64,000 nucleotides of DNA from Rhizobiales bacterium Ga0077545 (GTDB lineage Bacteria; Pseudomonadota; Alphaproteobacteria; Rhizobiales; Methylopilaceae), in contig LNEV01000008.1 in NCBI GenBank assembly GCA_001464335.1, forward strand, positions 124,001-188,000. The letters run 5' to 3'. A program made the position numbers and the translations under genes. Below the pieces are notes generated by a model. That model made no database searches and was not told the origin of the DNA. It saw only the letters and a program-made list of their open reading frames with translations. Each line of letters begins with the position of its first letter. The first letter of the stretch is position 1. Below, piece by piece: positions 53,469 through 63,300 of the stretch.

Positions 53469-54476
53469 ATGCGCATCCTGATCGTCACCGACGCCTGGCA
53501 CCCCCAGGTCAACGGCGTCGTGCGCACGCTTGAGCGCGTCGCCGAGGAGCTGCGCCGGCTCGGCCACGACATCCTGTTTCTCACGCCCGACCAGTTCTTC
53601 ACGGTGCCGATGCCGAGCTATCCGCAGATTCGTCTGGCGGTGACACCGCCCGGCGCGGTCGCGCAGAAGATCACCGCGTTCGGGCCCGATCACCTGCACA
53701 TCGCGACGGAAGGTCCGCTGGGGCAGGCGGCGCGGCGCGCCTCGATCAACCGCGGCTGGAGCTTCACGACGAGCTACCACACCAAGTTCCCGGAATATCT
53801 GCGCGCGCGGCTGCCGATCCCGGAAAGCTGGTCCTATGCGTGGCTGCGCAATTTTCACAATGCGGGGCGCGGCACGCTGGTGGCCACGAAATCGCTGGCG
53901 GATGATCTCACCGCGCGCGGCTTCACCAAGATCCGGCCTTGGACGCGCGGCGTCGACAGCGAGCTTTATCGCCCGCGCGCCGAAAAGGTGCTCGATTATC
54001 CGGGGCCGATCTTCCTGTCGGTCGGGCGCGTGGCGGTCGAAAAGAACATCGATGCGTTCCTGAAACTCGATCTGCCGGGAACCAAGGTCATCGTGGGCGA
54101 CGGTCCGGCCCGCGCCGCGCTGCAAGCGAAATATCCGGAGGCTGTCTTTCTCGGCGAAAAGACGGGTGAGGATCTTGCACGTACCTACGCGTCGGCCGAT
54201 GTCTTCGTCTTTCCGAGCCTGACCGACACGTTCGGCATCGTCATCCTCGAAGCTCTGGCCTCGGGCGTTCCGGTCGCGGCCTTTCCGGTGACCGGCCCGT
54301 TCGACGTCCTGTCGGGCACCAAAGCCGGGGCGCTCGATGAGGATCTGCGCGCGGCGGCCCTGCGGGCGCTCGATCTGAAAAGCGAGGACGCGCGGGATCT
54401 GGCGCTCAAGCATTCCTGGCAGGTCTGCGCCCGCATGTTCATCGACGAGATGGAACGCGCGAAGGCCGAAGGCTAA
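53469..54476 (+). CDS. GT4 glycosyltransferase, probable glycolipid synthase Agt
   Basis: A 335-residue GT-B fold enzyme. The N-terminal domain begins RILIVTDAWHPQVNGVVRTLERV, and the C-terminal donor-binding domain contains FLSVGRVAVEKNIDAFLKL and the EX7E region DTFGIVILEALASG. The neighbour 22 bp upstream is a PlcP-type phosphoesterase, and this pair matches plcP-agt, in which Agt glycosylates the released diacylglycerol (mono-glucosyl or glucuronosyl) to replace phospholipids. Substrate assignment is by context. The ATG has only a weak upstream AAAG. Confidence 0.78.
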   Translation: MRILIVTDAWHPQVNGVVRTLERVAEELRRLGHDILFLTPDQFFTVPMPSYPQIRLAVTPPGAVAQKITAFGPDHLHIATEGPLGQAARRASINRGWSFTTSYHTKFPEYLRARLPIPESWSYAWLRNFHNAGRGTLVATKSLADDLTARGFTKIRPWTRGVDSELYRPRAEKVLDYPGPIFLSVGRVAVEKNIDAFLKLDLPGTKVIVGDGPARAALQAKYPEAVFLGEKTGEDLARTYASADVFVFPSLTDTFGIVILEALASGVPVAAFPVTGPFDVLSGTKAGALDEDLRAAALRALDLKSEDARDLALKHSWQVCARMFIDEMERAKAEG

Positions 54477-54503
54477 GACGCCCAGCGTCGCGCTTTCCGG
54501 CTC

Positions 54504-55214
54504 CTAAGCGAAGTAGACGATCTTTTCCTCGAAACTCAGCCCGTCGAGCACGATGGGATCGACGCTGTTCGGCGAGATGCCACCCGGCGGCGCAGGCGGC
54601 GGCGTTTCGCTTGCGCGCGCCACGGTGTCGTGCGCGGCGGCAAGGGCGCTCGTCAGCATCAGGTTCTGGGTGGTCGGCGGCGCGACCTCGCTGTCGAGGT
54701 CGTCCATGTCCGGTTCGAGGCTGGGCGTACCCGCCGGTGCCTCGGCCTCGGCCGCCTCGGAGGCCTCCGGCTTCCAGTTCTCCGCCTCAACCGTGCTGTC
54801 CGCGCAGGGCCAGATCAGGTCCGCATCGTCGATCTCGACAATTTCGAGCGGCTTCGGAAGCGCAGGCGGCGTCACCCGGTCCTCGATGACCCAGGATGCA
54901 TCCCCGTCATCGGGCAGCCCCGCCATCGGGATGTGCGGCGCGATCGGCTGGCTGTCGATGGCAAAGAGTTCGGACGATGCGCTGGTCGCAAGGCCGGTGG
55001 CGACCGGCTCGTGCGGTTTCGACACCGCATTGCCCGGGCCGGGTTCGATCAGCTTTTCCAGACGGTCGATCGCGGCGAGCAGCACCGTCGTGTCGGCAGA
55101 GCGGTTGCGCCGCGCGAACTCCGCGAGAAACCAGCGGCCGCGTGCGGTTTCCATCACCGCGGCTTCGATGGCCTCGTAGTCCTCTTCAGGCAACGCGGGT
55201 GGAGGGCTGCTCAT
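54504..55214 (-). CDS. Uncharacterised acidic, proline-rich protein
   Basis: A 236-residue cytoplasmic protein. The first 55 residues form a compact helical block (EDYEAIEAAVMETARGRWFL, then AEFARRNRSADTTVLLAAID) that I have seen at the N-terminus of several alphaproteobacterial proteins of unknown function. The middle is disordered, rich in Ala, Glu and Pro. The protein ends with a short hydrophobic motif, LDGLSFEEKIVYFA, possibly a docking segment. No enzyme motif is visible. It is monocistronic and convergent with the glycosyltransferase. Confidence 0.7.
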   Translation of the reverse strand: MSSPPPALPEEDYEAIEAAVMETARGRWFLAEFARRNRSADTTVLLAAIDRLEKLIEPGPGNAVSKPHEPVATGLATSASSELFAIDSQPIAPHIPMAGLPDDGDASWVIEDRVTPPALPKPLEIVEIDDADLIWPCADSTVEAENWKPEASEAAEAEAPAGTPSLEPDMDDLDSEVAPPTTQNLMLTSALAAAHDTVARASETPPPAPPGGISPNSVDPIVLDGLSFEEKIVYFA

Positions 55215-55330
55215 GTCTTCCCTGATGGCCCTGTTTGTCGAACCTTTGACGTCGAAGGTTCGCCGACAGACATTTCCGCACTCTTAAGAAAAACCGCGAG
55301 TCGGGCAAATGCCCGGAAAGCCTGCTGCTT

Positions 55331-56314
55331 TCAGCCCCACAGGTTTCGGCCCGGCGGATAAACGGTCGAGCCGTCATAGGCCAGCGCGTCCGCACGGTCC
55401 TGCGCCAGAAGAAGCGGACCGTCGAGATCGACCGCCTGCGCACGCCCGGCCAGCAGCAGAGCTGGGGCCATCGCAAGCGAGGTCCCGACCATGCAGCCGA
55501 TCATGATCGAAAAGCCGAGCCGCTCCGCTTCTTCAGTCAGTGCAATGGCTTCGGTGAGGCCGCCGGTCTTGTCGAGCTTGACGTTGATGGCGTCGTAACG
55601 GCTTCGAAGCGCAGCCAGCCCGGCGCGGTCATGGACACTTTCGTCCGCACAGATCGGGATCGGCCGCGCGATGCCGTCCAGCGCGCCATCGTTCGCGCTT
55701 GGCAAAGGTTGTTCAACAAGTTCCACATGCGCCGCCGCGCAGGCGTGCATATGCGTCGCGAGGTTTTCAGCGGTCCAGCCTTCATTGGCATCGACGATGA
55801 GGCGCGCGAGCGGTGCCGCGGCGCGCACGGCCGCAAGACGGTCCACATCCTTGTCCGCGCCAAGTTTGATCTTGAGGAGAGGGCGTTGGGCGGCGGCTTT
55901 CGTCGCCGCGGCCATCTCCTCCGGCGTGCCGAGGCTGATCGTGAAGGCCGTGGTGACGGGCGTCGGCGCGGGCAGGCCGGCGATCTCCCAGGCGCGCCGC
56001 CCCGTGGCCTTCGCCTCCAGATCCCAGAGCGCGCAATCCAGCGCGTTGCGCGCGGCACCCGGCTTCAAAAGCTTTTGCAGTTCAGCGCGTTGAAGCCCGT
56101 TTTTGATGTCGGCCGAAACACTCCGGATGGCGGCCTCGACGCTCTCCATGCTCTCGCCGTAGCGGGCATAGGGAACGCATTCGCCGCGGCCGGTATGCAC
56201 GCCGTCCGTAATTTCCGCCACAATCACCCGGGCTTGTGTCCGCGAGCCGCGCGCAATGGTGAAGCGTCCGGCAATGGGCCAACTTTCCTGCAACACTTTG
56301 AGCGCGCGTGTCAT
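55331..56314 (-). CDS. dgcA: Enolase-superfamily epimerase (dipeptide epimerase / N-acetyl-D-Glu racemase DgcA)
   Basis: A 327-residue enzyme of the muconate-lactonising subgroup. It shows the KxK catalytic lysines in LLKIKLGADKD, the three metal carboxylates in IVDANEGWT, VELVEQPLP and ICADESVHD, and the second lysine in NVKLDKTGG. This pattern fits L-Ala-D/L-Glu epimerases, and the alphaproteobacterial orthologue is usually named DgcA, an N-acetyl-D-glutamate racemase. The partner dgcN is not in the window. It is divergent from the mla operon. Confidence 0.87.
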   Translation of the reverse strand: MTRALKVLQESWPIAGRFTIARGSRTQARVIVAEITDGVHTGRGECVPYARYGESMESVEAAIRSVSADIKNGLQRAELQKLLKPGAARNALDCALWDLEAKATGRRAWEIAGLPAPTPVTTAFTISLGTPEEMAAATKAAAQRPLLKIKLGADKDVDRLAAVRAAAPLARLIVDANEGWTAENLATHMHACAAAHVELVEQPLPSANDGALDGIARPIPICADESVHDRAGLAALRSRYDAINVKLDKTGGLTEAIALTEEAERLGFSIMIGCMVGTSLAMAPALLLAGRAQAVDLDGPLLLAQDRADALAYDGSTVYPPGRNLWG

Positions 56315-56405
56315 ATCCCGTCTTTCTTTCGGTCCGGTCGCTTCTCTCGGCGCGGGCTGTCAGCTACAACACGCAGCGCGTGCTTGCGCCACACGGATAC
56401 CTGAA

Positions 56406-57554
56406 GTGACTGCGTTCACGGCCGACAGTCCTGTTTTCCCTGATTCTCCGAACGGGGGCTCCTACCATCTTCGCCTGTCGGGCGAATGGACGGCGCGCCA
56501 TGCGACGAATCTCGAATCGCTTGTCGAGGAAACGGCAGCTTCGCTCGCCGGGCGTAAGGTCACGCTCGACATCGGCGAGGTCTCGCGTGTCGATACGGTC
56601 GGCGCGCATCTGCTCGACCGTCTTCAGCATGAGATCGCCGCGCGCGGCGGGTCGGCGACCATACAGGGCGGGCGGCCCGAACAGCGCATTCTCATCGACG
56701 CCATCGCGACGGAAAGCACCAAGTCGAAGGCCACACCGGCGCGCCGCCTCAACCCCGCGCTCGCGCTCGTTGCCGATATCGGCCGCGGCATGGAATCGGC
56801 CGGCAAGGATCTGACCAGCTGGGCCGCCTTCCTCGGCGCGGTCATCGCCGCCGCAGGCCGCGTCGTCCTCAACCCACGGAAGTTCCGGTACACGAGCTTC
56901 GTCCACCATCTGGAACTCGTTGGCCTGCGCGCGGTGCCGATCGTCTGCCTCATTGCCTTCCTCGTCGGCGGCATCATCGCCCAGCAGTCGATCTTTCAGC
57001 TTCGTTATTTCGGCGCGACGATCTTCGCGGCCGACCTCATCTCCATTCTCGCCGTGCGCGAAATGGGCGTGCTTCTGGCCGCCATCATGATCGCGGGCCG
57101 TTCGGGCTCGGCCTTCACCGCCGAAATCGGCTCGATGAAGATGCGCGAGGAGATCGACGCCATCCGTGTCATGGCGCTCGACGAGATCGAGGTGCTGGTT
57201 CTGCCGCGCATGCTGGCGCTCATCGTGGGCATGACGCTGCTGGCCTTCCTGTCGACGATGGCCTGCCTCGGCGGCGCGGCGCTGGTCTCGCTTATCTATG
57301 GCGGCATTTCGCTGGAAGTCTTCATCGGCCGCGTCGACTACATGCTGACGCTCGACAGCTTCATGGTCGGCATGATCAAGGCACCGTTCATGGCGCTGGT
57401 CATCGGCCTCATCGCGACCATCGAGGGCATGAATGTGGAAGGCTCGGCGGAATCGCTCGGCATCCGCACCACGGCCTCGGTGGTGAAATCGATCTTCATG
57501 GTCATCGTTCTCGATGGCATCTTCGCCATCTTCTTCTCTGCGATAAACATGTGA
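56406..57554 (+). CDS. mlaE: MlaE-family phospholipid ABC permease with N-terminal STAS domain
   Basis: A 382-residue protein. Residues about 15-110 form a STAS-like domain (YHLRLSGEWTARHATNLESL, then VTLDIGEVSRVDTVGAHLLD), the fold of MlaB. The permease follows with FLVGGIIAQQSIFQLRYFGA, MGVLLAAIMIAGRSGSAFTA and EIGSMKMREEIDAIRVMALD. It moves phospholipid between the membranes with MlaF and MlaD. The GTG start at 56406 was chosen at the beginning of the STAS domain. The fusion explains the absence of a separate mlaB. Its stop overlaps mlaF. Confidence 0.92.
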   Translation: MTAFTADSPVFPDSPNGGSYHLRLSGEWTARHATNLESLVEETAASLAGRKVTLDIGEVSRVDTVGAHLLDRLQHEIAARGGSATIQGGRPEQRILIDAIATESTKSKATPARRLNPALALVADIGRGMESAGKDLTSWAAFLGAVIAAAGRVVLNPRKFRYTSFVHHLELVGLRAVPIVCLIAFLVGGIIAQQSIFQLRYFGATIFAADLISILAVREMGVLLAAIMIAGRSGSAFTAEIGSMKMREEIDAIRVMALDEIEVLVLPRMLALIVGMTLLAFLSTMACLGGAALVSLIYGGISLEVFIGRVDYMLTLDSFMVGMIKAPFMALVIGLIATIEGMNVEGSAESLGIRTTASVVKSIFMVIVLDGIFAIFFSAINM

Positions 57555-58360
57555 TGGAAACCAACGGCTCATACGTCGACAAGGGCGCAGCGCCACCGCA
57601 CCGCGATGCGGTCATCCGCGTGCGCGGGCTGAAAGCCGGTTTCGGCGAGCGCCTCATCATCGACGGTCTCGACCTGGATGTCTGGCGCGGTGAAATTCTC
57701 GGCGTTGTCGGGGCGTCGGGTACCGGCAAATCCGTGCTGACGCGCTGCGTCATCGGCCTCGTGCCTAAAATCGCCGGAACCATCGAGGTGTTCGGCGTCG
57801 ACCGCGACACCCAGAGTCACGAGCAGGAGCTGGCGATGGAGCGGCGCTGGGGCGTCCTGTTCCAGCACGGCGCGCTGTTCTCCTCGCTCACGGTCAAGCA
57901 GAACATCCAGGTGCCGCTGCGCGAGCACTCCAAATTCTCGCCGCGCCTCATGGAAGAGATCGCGATGCTGAAGCTCGATCTCGTGGGCCTCAAGCCCAGC
58001 GCGGCCGATCTGTACCCGTCCGAGCTTTCGGGCGGCATGATCAAGCGCGCCGCGCTCGCCCGCGCGCTGGCGCTCGATCCGGAACTCATCTTCCTCGACG
58101 AGCCGACCTCGGGCCTCGATCCCATCGGCGCGCAGGACTTCGACGAGCTGATCCTGACGCTGCGGCGTACTTTGGGGCTGACCGTTTTCATGGTAACCCA
58201 TGACCTCGACAGTCTCGCGCAGGCCTGCGACCGGATTGCGGCTCTCGGAAACAAGAAGGTTCTGAAGGAAGGCCCGATTTCCGAAATGCGCAGGGCCGAC
58301 CATCCTTGGCTGAAAGCCTATTTCCAGGGCCCCCGCGCGCGGGCTGCGGCAGGAGTTTGA
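57554..58360 (+). CDS. mlaF: MlaF-family ABC ATPase
   Basis: A 268-residue ATPase that energises MlaE. Walker A is GASGTGKS, the signature is LSGGMIKR, Walker B is LIFLDEPTSGLDP, and the H-loop is VTHDLDSL. The start is ATG at 57554, overlapping the mlaE stop as TGATG; a GTG one codon upstream is also possible. The order E-F-D is conserved. Confidence 0.94.
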   Translation: METNGSYVDKGAAPPHRDAVIRVRGLKAGFGERLIIDGLDLDVWRGEILGVVGASGTGKSVLTRCVIGLVPKIAGTIEVFGVDRDTQSHEQELAMERRWGVLFQHGALFSSLTVKQNIQVPLREHSKFSPRLMEEIAMLKLDLVGLKPSAADLYPSELSGGMIKRAALARALALDPELIFLDEPTSGLDPIGAQDFDELILTLRRTLGLTVFMVTHDLDSLAQACDRIAALGNKKVLKEGPISEMRRADHPWLKAYFQGPRARAAAGV

Positions 58361-58367
58361 GGACGCG

Positions 58368-59381
58368 ATGGAGACTCGTGCAAATCACATCATCATCGGC
58401 CTGTTCACGCTGGCGGTAACGGCGGGCGCCTTCGCCTTCGTCTGGTGGTTCGGCGGCAATTTCAACACCAACCGGCAGGAATACCGGGTGGTGTTCTCGG
58501 ATTCGGTGTCGGGCCTCACGGCGGGGTCGATGGTCCTGTTCAACGGCCTGTCGGTGGGCGAGGTGAAGAGCCTCACAATGTCGCCGACAGATCCCGGAAA
58601 ATCCGTCGCGGTCATCGCGGTCAACGGCGATGTGCCGGTCCGCCAGGATACGAAGGCCAAGCTCGAACAGGCCGGCTTCACGGGCGTCTCCTCGCTCATG
58701 CTCGAAGGCGGGCAGGCGGGTGCGGCCGAGCTTCCCGCCGCGCCGGACGGCGGTTCGCCCATCATCGTGGCGATGCCGGGCACGACGCAGAACCTTATGG
58801 AAGCCGCCCAGAAGATGATGGCGCGCGCCGACGGCATTCTGTTCCAGGTCGAGCAGTTCGTGGTCGAGAGCAAGCCGCAGCTCACCGAGGCGGTCGGCAA
58901 CATCCGTACGTTCTCCGAGGGCCTCAGCCAGATCGACCCGGAAAAGGTCCGCCAGATCGTGGACAATGCCACGACGTTCTCGGCAGCGCTTGCGCGCAAC
59001 AGCGAGAACATCGACGTCATCGTCGCCGACGCCAAATCCATGATCTCTCGCCTCAACGAGGCGTCGGCCCGTGTCGACGGCGTCCTCGCCAAGGCCGATT
59101 CGCTGCTGGGCAACGGGCAGGACAGCGGTCTGTTCGACGAAGTGAAGAAGACTGCGGAATCGATCCGCATCCTTGCCGACAACCTCGACAAGCGCACAGC
59201 GTCACTTTCAAGTGACATGTCCGATTTTACTGGTCGCGGACTGCGTGATCTCAGTGGACTTATCGCCTCCGGCAGGGAAACTCTTACAAGCGTGGATCGG
59301 GTTGTCCGCAGCCTCGAGCAGAATCCCCAAAGGTTCCTCTTTGGCGGAGGCGGGGTTCCGGAGTATGGTCGTACACGCTGA
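58368..59381 (+). CDS. mlaD: MlaD/MCE-family protein
   Basis: A 337-residue protein with an N-terminal membrane helix (HIIIGLFTLAVTAGAFAFVW) and one MCE domain (about residues 38-115, EYRVVFSDSVSGLTAGSMVL, then NGLSVGEVKSL). A long helical region follows (VGNIRTFSEGLSQIDPEKVR) and a Gly-rich tail. It is the periplasmic-side lipid-binding hexamer component of the complex. Its length exceeds E. coli MlaD (183) because of the C-terminal helices. It begins 7 bp after mlaF and overlaps the lipoprotein gene. Confidence 0.93.
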   Translation: METRANHIIIGLFTLAVTAGAFAFVWWFGGNFNTNRQEYRVVFSDSVSGLTAGSMVLFNGLSVGEVKSLTMSPTDPGKSVAVIAVNGDVPVRQDTKAKLEQAGFTGVSSLMLEGGQAGAAELPAAPDGGSPIIVAMPGTTQNLMEAAQKMMARADGILFQVEQFVVESKPQLTEAVGNIRTFSEGLSQIDPEKVRQIVDNATTFSAALARNSENIDVIVADAKSMISRLNEASARVDGVLAKADSLLGNGQDSGLFDEVKKTAESIRILADNLDKRTASLSSDMSDFTGRGLRDLSGLIASGRETLTSVDRVVRSLEQNPQRFLFGGGGVPEYGRTR

Positions 59382-60063
59382 GGCGGACGGTACCGGCGTT
59401 GGGGGCAAGGCCGTGACCGCATATCGGGCTGGGAGTCTGAGGTTGCGGACATTTTCGAATCTTGCGCCGCTGCGTCGCGTCGCGGCCGTATCGGTCGTGG
59501 CCCTGGTGCTCGGCGGGTGTGTCGGCGGCATGCTGCGCGAAGCGCCGATCGCGACTTACGATCTGTCCGCTCCCCAGAGCTTTACGGGGCGCGCTGCGGC
59601 GGGCCGTGGGGCGCTTGTCGTGTTCGAGCCGACCGCGATCAAGACCGTCGATTCCAACCGCATGGTGGCCCGCTCCGGCGGCCAGATCTCCTACGTCCCG
59701 GCCGCCCAGTGGACCGACCGGCTGCCGAGCCTCGTGCAGACGCGCATGGTCCAGAGCTTCGAAAATGCTGGCCGCATCGGTTCGGTCTCCCGTTCGGGTG
59801 ACCGCGTCGCCGGAGACTACCAGCTCATCACCGACATCCGCGCCTTTGAGCTTGATGTGCGTGGCGGCAGCACCGTCGCCCGCGTCGAGATCGCGGCCAA
59901 GATCGTCTCGAACCGTCATGGCGGCAAAGTCCTGTCCGGCCGCGTCTTCCAGGCGGAAGTGCCTGCGGGCCCGGTGACGGGGCCGTCGGCCTCCCAGTCG
60001 CTCGATCAGGCGCTCGGCCAGGTTCTCGTCGAGCTCGTCGGCTGGGCCTCCGGACACGTCTGA
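59365..60063 (+). CDS. ABC-type transport auxiliary lipoprotein
   Basis: A lipoprotein of about 230 residues. The lipobox is LGGC, after LRRVAAVSVVALVLGGC. The mature part matches the auxiliary lipoprotein family found with MCE transporters (PqiC-like): APIATYDLSAP, RMVARSGGQISYVPAAQWTD and SLDQALGQVLVELVGW. It lies at the end of the mla operon and overlaps mlaD by 17 bases from ATG 59365; GTG at 59413, with GGGGGCAAG upstream, is an alternative start. It probably contacts the outer membrane. Confidence 0.82.
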   Translation: MVVHAEADGTGVGGKAVTAYRAGSLRLRTFSNLAPLRRVAAVSVVALVLGGCVGGMLREAPIATYDLSAPQSFTGRAAAGRGALVVFEPTAIKTVDSNRMVARSGGQISYVPAAQWTDRLPSLVQTRMVQSFENAGRIGSVSRSGDRVAGDYQLITDIRAFELDVRGGSTVARVEIAAKIVSNRHGGKVLSGRVFQAEVPAGPVTGPSASQSLDQALGQVLVELVGWASGHV

Positions 60064-60075
60064 GCGGCTTCTTCC

Positions 60076-60094
60076 CGGCGCGTGAGCGCCGTTT
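60076..60094 (+). terminator. Terminator of the mla operon
   Basis: CGGCGC and GCGCCG pair around GTGA and are followed by TTTC. The stem is short (6 bp), so termination may be incomplete. Confidence 0.55.
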
Positions 60095-60301
60095 CTGTCC
60101 GCCGGGAGCGCGCGCTAATAGCGCCTTCAGCCGCCGATCATTCGCATACAGCCTGACCTGAAGGTCGCGCGGTTCATCGATTGAGCCCGGCGAAAAGTTG
60201 CGCTTGGATCAAAACGCAACCGGCAGGCCTTCGATCGGCCTTGTCGTATCCGCGCATTGCCCTGTTGCCTCCCGGGGCCAGGACACAATCTTCCCAAAAG
60301 A

Positions 60302-60325
60302 AAAGGGCGCCTCTCGGCGCCCTTT
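60302..60325 (-). terminator. Terminator of the giant coiled-coil gene
   Basis: AAAGGGCGCC and GGCGCCCTTT form a perfect 10-bp stem with a 4-nt loop. Read on the minus strand it is followed by TCTTTT and lies 22 bp beyond the stop at 60347. The rest of the gap to the mla operon (60095-60301) has no convincing gene. Confidence 0.88.
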
Positions 60326-60346
60326 AAGCATTCGATCCAGAGCCGA

Positions 60347-63300
60347 TCAGACGACGTCGTCGAAGCGTCCGGCCGCATGGGCGATCAGCGTGTAGACCTT
60401 GCCGGTGTCGGACGACAGATAGCCGCGTGCGACCGATGGATCGCGCTCGTTGCGGGAGACCTCGTCCAGCAGGCGCTCGAATTCCGCGATGTAGCGGTCG
60501 GCCGTCTGGCGGAAGTCGCGGTTCTGGTCGTAGCGGCGGCGCATGTCTTCGAACGCCAGCACGCCATCCTGTGTGTACACGCGGCGCGAGAAGGAATTGC
60601 GCTCGCCACGGCGATAGCGTTCCCAGGCGTCGAGCAGCGTGTCGGTGTCGACGAGGCGGTCGATGTCGCGCGCCAGATGGTCGAGCGAGGCGGGAGCCGT
60701 GCGCGGCGCGCGGGGCGGAGCAGGCGGGGCCTGTTCGCGGCGCGTCTCCACAGGGCCCATGCGGCGCTGCACCTGCGAGCCGAGCGGTTCCTCATCGGAG
60801 GCGCGGGCCAGAAGACCGCTCAGCCAGCCGCTGTCGTTGGAGGGCGGGGCGGCTTCGTCGCGGCGCGCCGGACGCGAGGCTTCGCGGCGGGGCTCGGGAC
60901 GTGCCTCGGGGCGCGGACGGACCGGCTCGCTGCTGTACGCATACTCGACCTGCCGGGGCTCGGCGGTGTCGTGCGCGCCGCGCGAGGCGATGTCCGAGAG
61001 GGTTTCGAGCGCCTTGAGCTGGTCGGAGACCACACGGCGGATCGCCTTGGTGTTTTCCTCGGTCTCCTTGGGCATGGCGGCCATGCCGCGGCGCACTTCC
61101 TCGCGCGTCGTGTCGAGGTCGGTCTTGATCGAGGTGGTGATCTCGCGGACGTCCTTGGCGACGAGGCCGAGGCCCGTCGAGGCGTTCTTGAGGATCGAGT
61201 TCATCTCGTTCAGCGCGTCGTCATAGGTCGAGCGCAGTTCGCGGACGGTGCGTTCGCGCTCCTCGGTCGAGATGGTGCGCAGCGTGCCGAACTGCTCCTG
61301 CATGGTGCGGGTGGCGGCCTCGGTGTTCTGGGCCAGCGCGGCGCTTGCCTCGCGGGCGCGCTGCTCGGCACCGGCGAGGGATTCGCCGACCATCCGCGCG
61401 AAGCCCTTCAGAACGGTGTCAAGTTCGGCCGCGCGGCCGTCGATGGTCTCGGTCAGCAGCTCCAGCGCGCGGCGGCGGTTGTCGAGCGAGCCTTCCATCT
61501 GCGCCTGGGCGCCGTCGAGCGCGTTCACGGTCATCGTCAGCGCCTGGCCCTGGCGGTCGAAGCGCTCGGTCAGGCCGCCGATATCCTGCAGCACGCCTTT
61601 GCCGATGCTGCGGAGCTGCTCGACCTGGTCGGCGAGGGCGACGTTCTTTTCGCCGGTGAGCTGGGCGAGTTCGTCCACCGTCTGCGAGGCATGGCCGACG
61701 AGTTCGCGGACCGCCGAGGAGGCCGTCTGCAGGCCCGACAGCGAGCCGACGATGGAGCCGCGCAGGGTTTCGCCCGCGCCGCGCAGGTCTTCGGTCGCGC
61801 GCTGCGTTTCGCCCGTGATGTGCTGAGTGACGCCGGTGACGCTTTCGGCGACTTCGCCGCGGATGCGCTCGATCGAGGTGGAGAAGGCGTGGGAAACACG
61901 CTCGGCCTGTTCGGCAATGGCGCGCGTAACCTCGTCGCTGCTGCTCGCCATCTGCGCGGCGAGTTCCGCGCGCTGGGTCTGCATGTTCTGCAGGAAGCTG
62001 CCGCCGTTCTGGTCGAGAACGCGGGCGATTTCCGCGCTCCGTTCGCCGAGCGTGTCGGCAAGGCCGATCGTGCGCTCCCGCAGGGTTTCGATGCTTTCCT
62101 TGGTCAGCTTTTCGAGCGTCGTCTCGACTTCGGACGCCGCGACGATCAGCGTGTCCGTCACCGACTCGACGCCCGCCGACAGGCGCTGGGTCAGATGCGC
62201 GCCGCGCTCGTCCAGCGTCGACGTGACGGCGTCCAGACGATCGACGACCGCCGATTCAAAGCGCTCGATGCGCGTGTCCAGCGTCTCGGCCACCTCGTTG
62301 GCCTTGTTGCCGAGCGCCGAGTTCACATAGTCCGCACGCTGTTCGAGCGAAGCGACGACCGCGTTCGCGCGGGCCTCGACTTCGGCGGCGAATTTCTGCG
62401 CGCGGTCGTCGAGCGCGTCCGTGAGTTCGCGGCCGCCGTCGGACAGGGTGCGCGACATTTCGATCGTGCGGTTGGCGAGCATGTCGTTGAAGCTCTCGAC
62501 GCGGGCGTCGAGGCCGTCGCCCACGCGCTGCATCCGGCCTTCGATCTGCGTGCCGATTTCGCCGATCCGCTCGCCGGATGTGGTCTGGAAGTTCTCGAGC
62601 TGCGCCGAGACGATGGCGTCGAGTTCCTGCGTGCGCTGCTGGATGAGGCCGGCAAAGCTTTCGGTGTGGCGCGAGATCTTGCCGTCCAGCGTTTCGGTGC
62701 CCGAGGCGAGGGCCGCCTCGAGGGCGCCCGCGCGTTCGGCGAAGCTGCGGACCAGCTCCGGGGCGCGCACGTCGAACACATCCGCGACGTCGCGCATGCG
62801 CGATCCGATGCTGGAATCGAGTTCCAGCGCATGCCGCTCGATGAGCCCGGCAAAGGTTTCGGCGTGGTGCGAAATCTTGCCGTCGAGCGCTTCGGTGCCG
62901 TGGGCGATGGCCGCTTCGAGTTCGCCGGCGCGGCTGGTGAAGGTACGGACAAGCTCCGGCGCACGGACATCGAACACGTTCTCGATGTCGCGCATGCGTG
63001 CCGTCAGGGTTTCGTCGAGATGCGCGGCATCAGTGCTGATCTTGTCGGCGATGGCCTGGGCGCGGTCGCCGACCAGCCCTTCAAGCTGCGTGAGCGAAGA
63101 GGCGAGGCTCTCGGTGACGAGCGAGCCGTGGCTGATGAGCGTGGTCGTCAGCGCCTCGGCGGTGTCGGCCATCTCGTTGTTCACCTTTTCGGTGCGCTCG
63201 GCGAGCGTCTCGACGATGTCGGTACCGGCGAGCGTCAGCTGGCGAACGGCCTCGCTGCCGCGCATGCTGATCTGGTCGGCAAGGCTGGTCGCGGCGCTGT

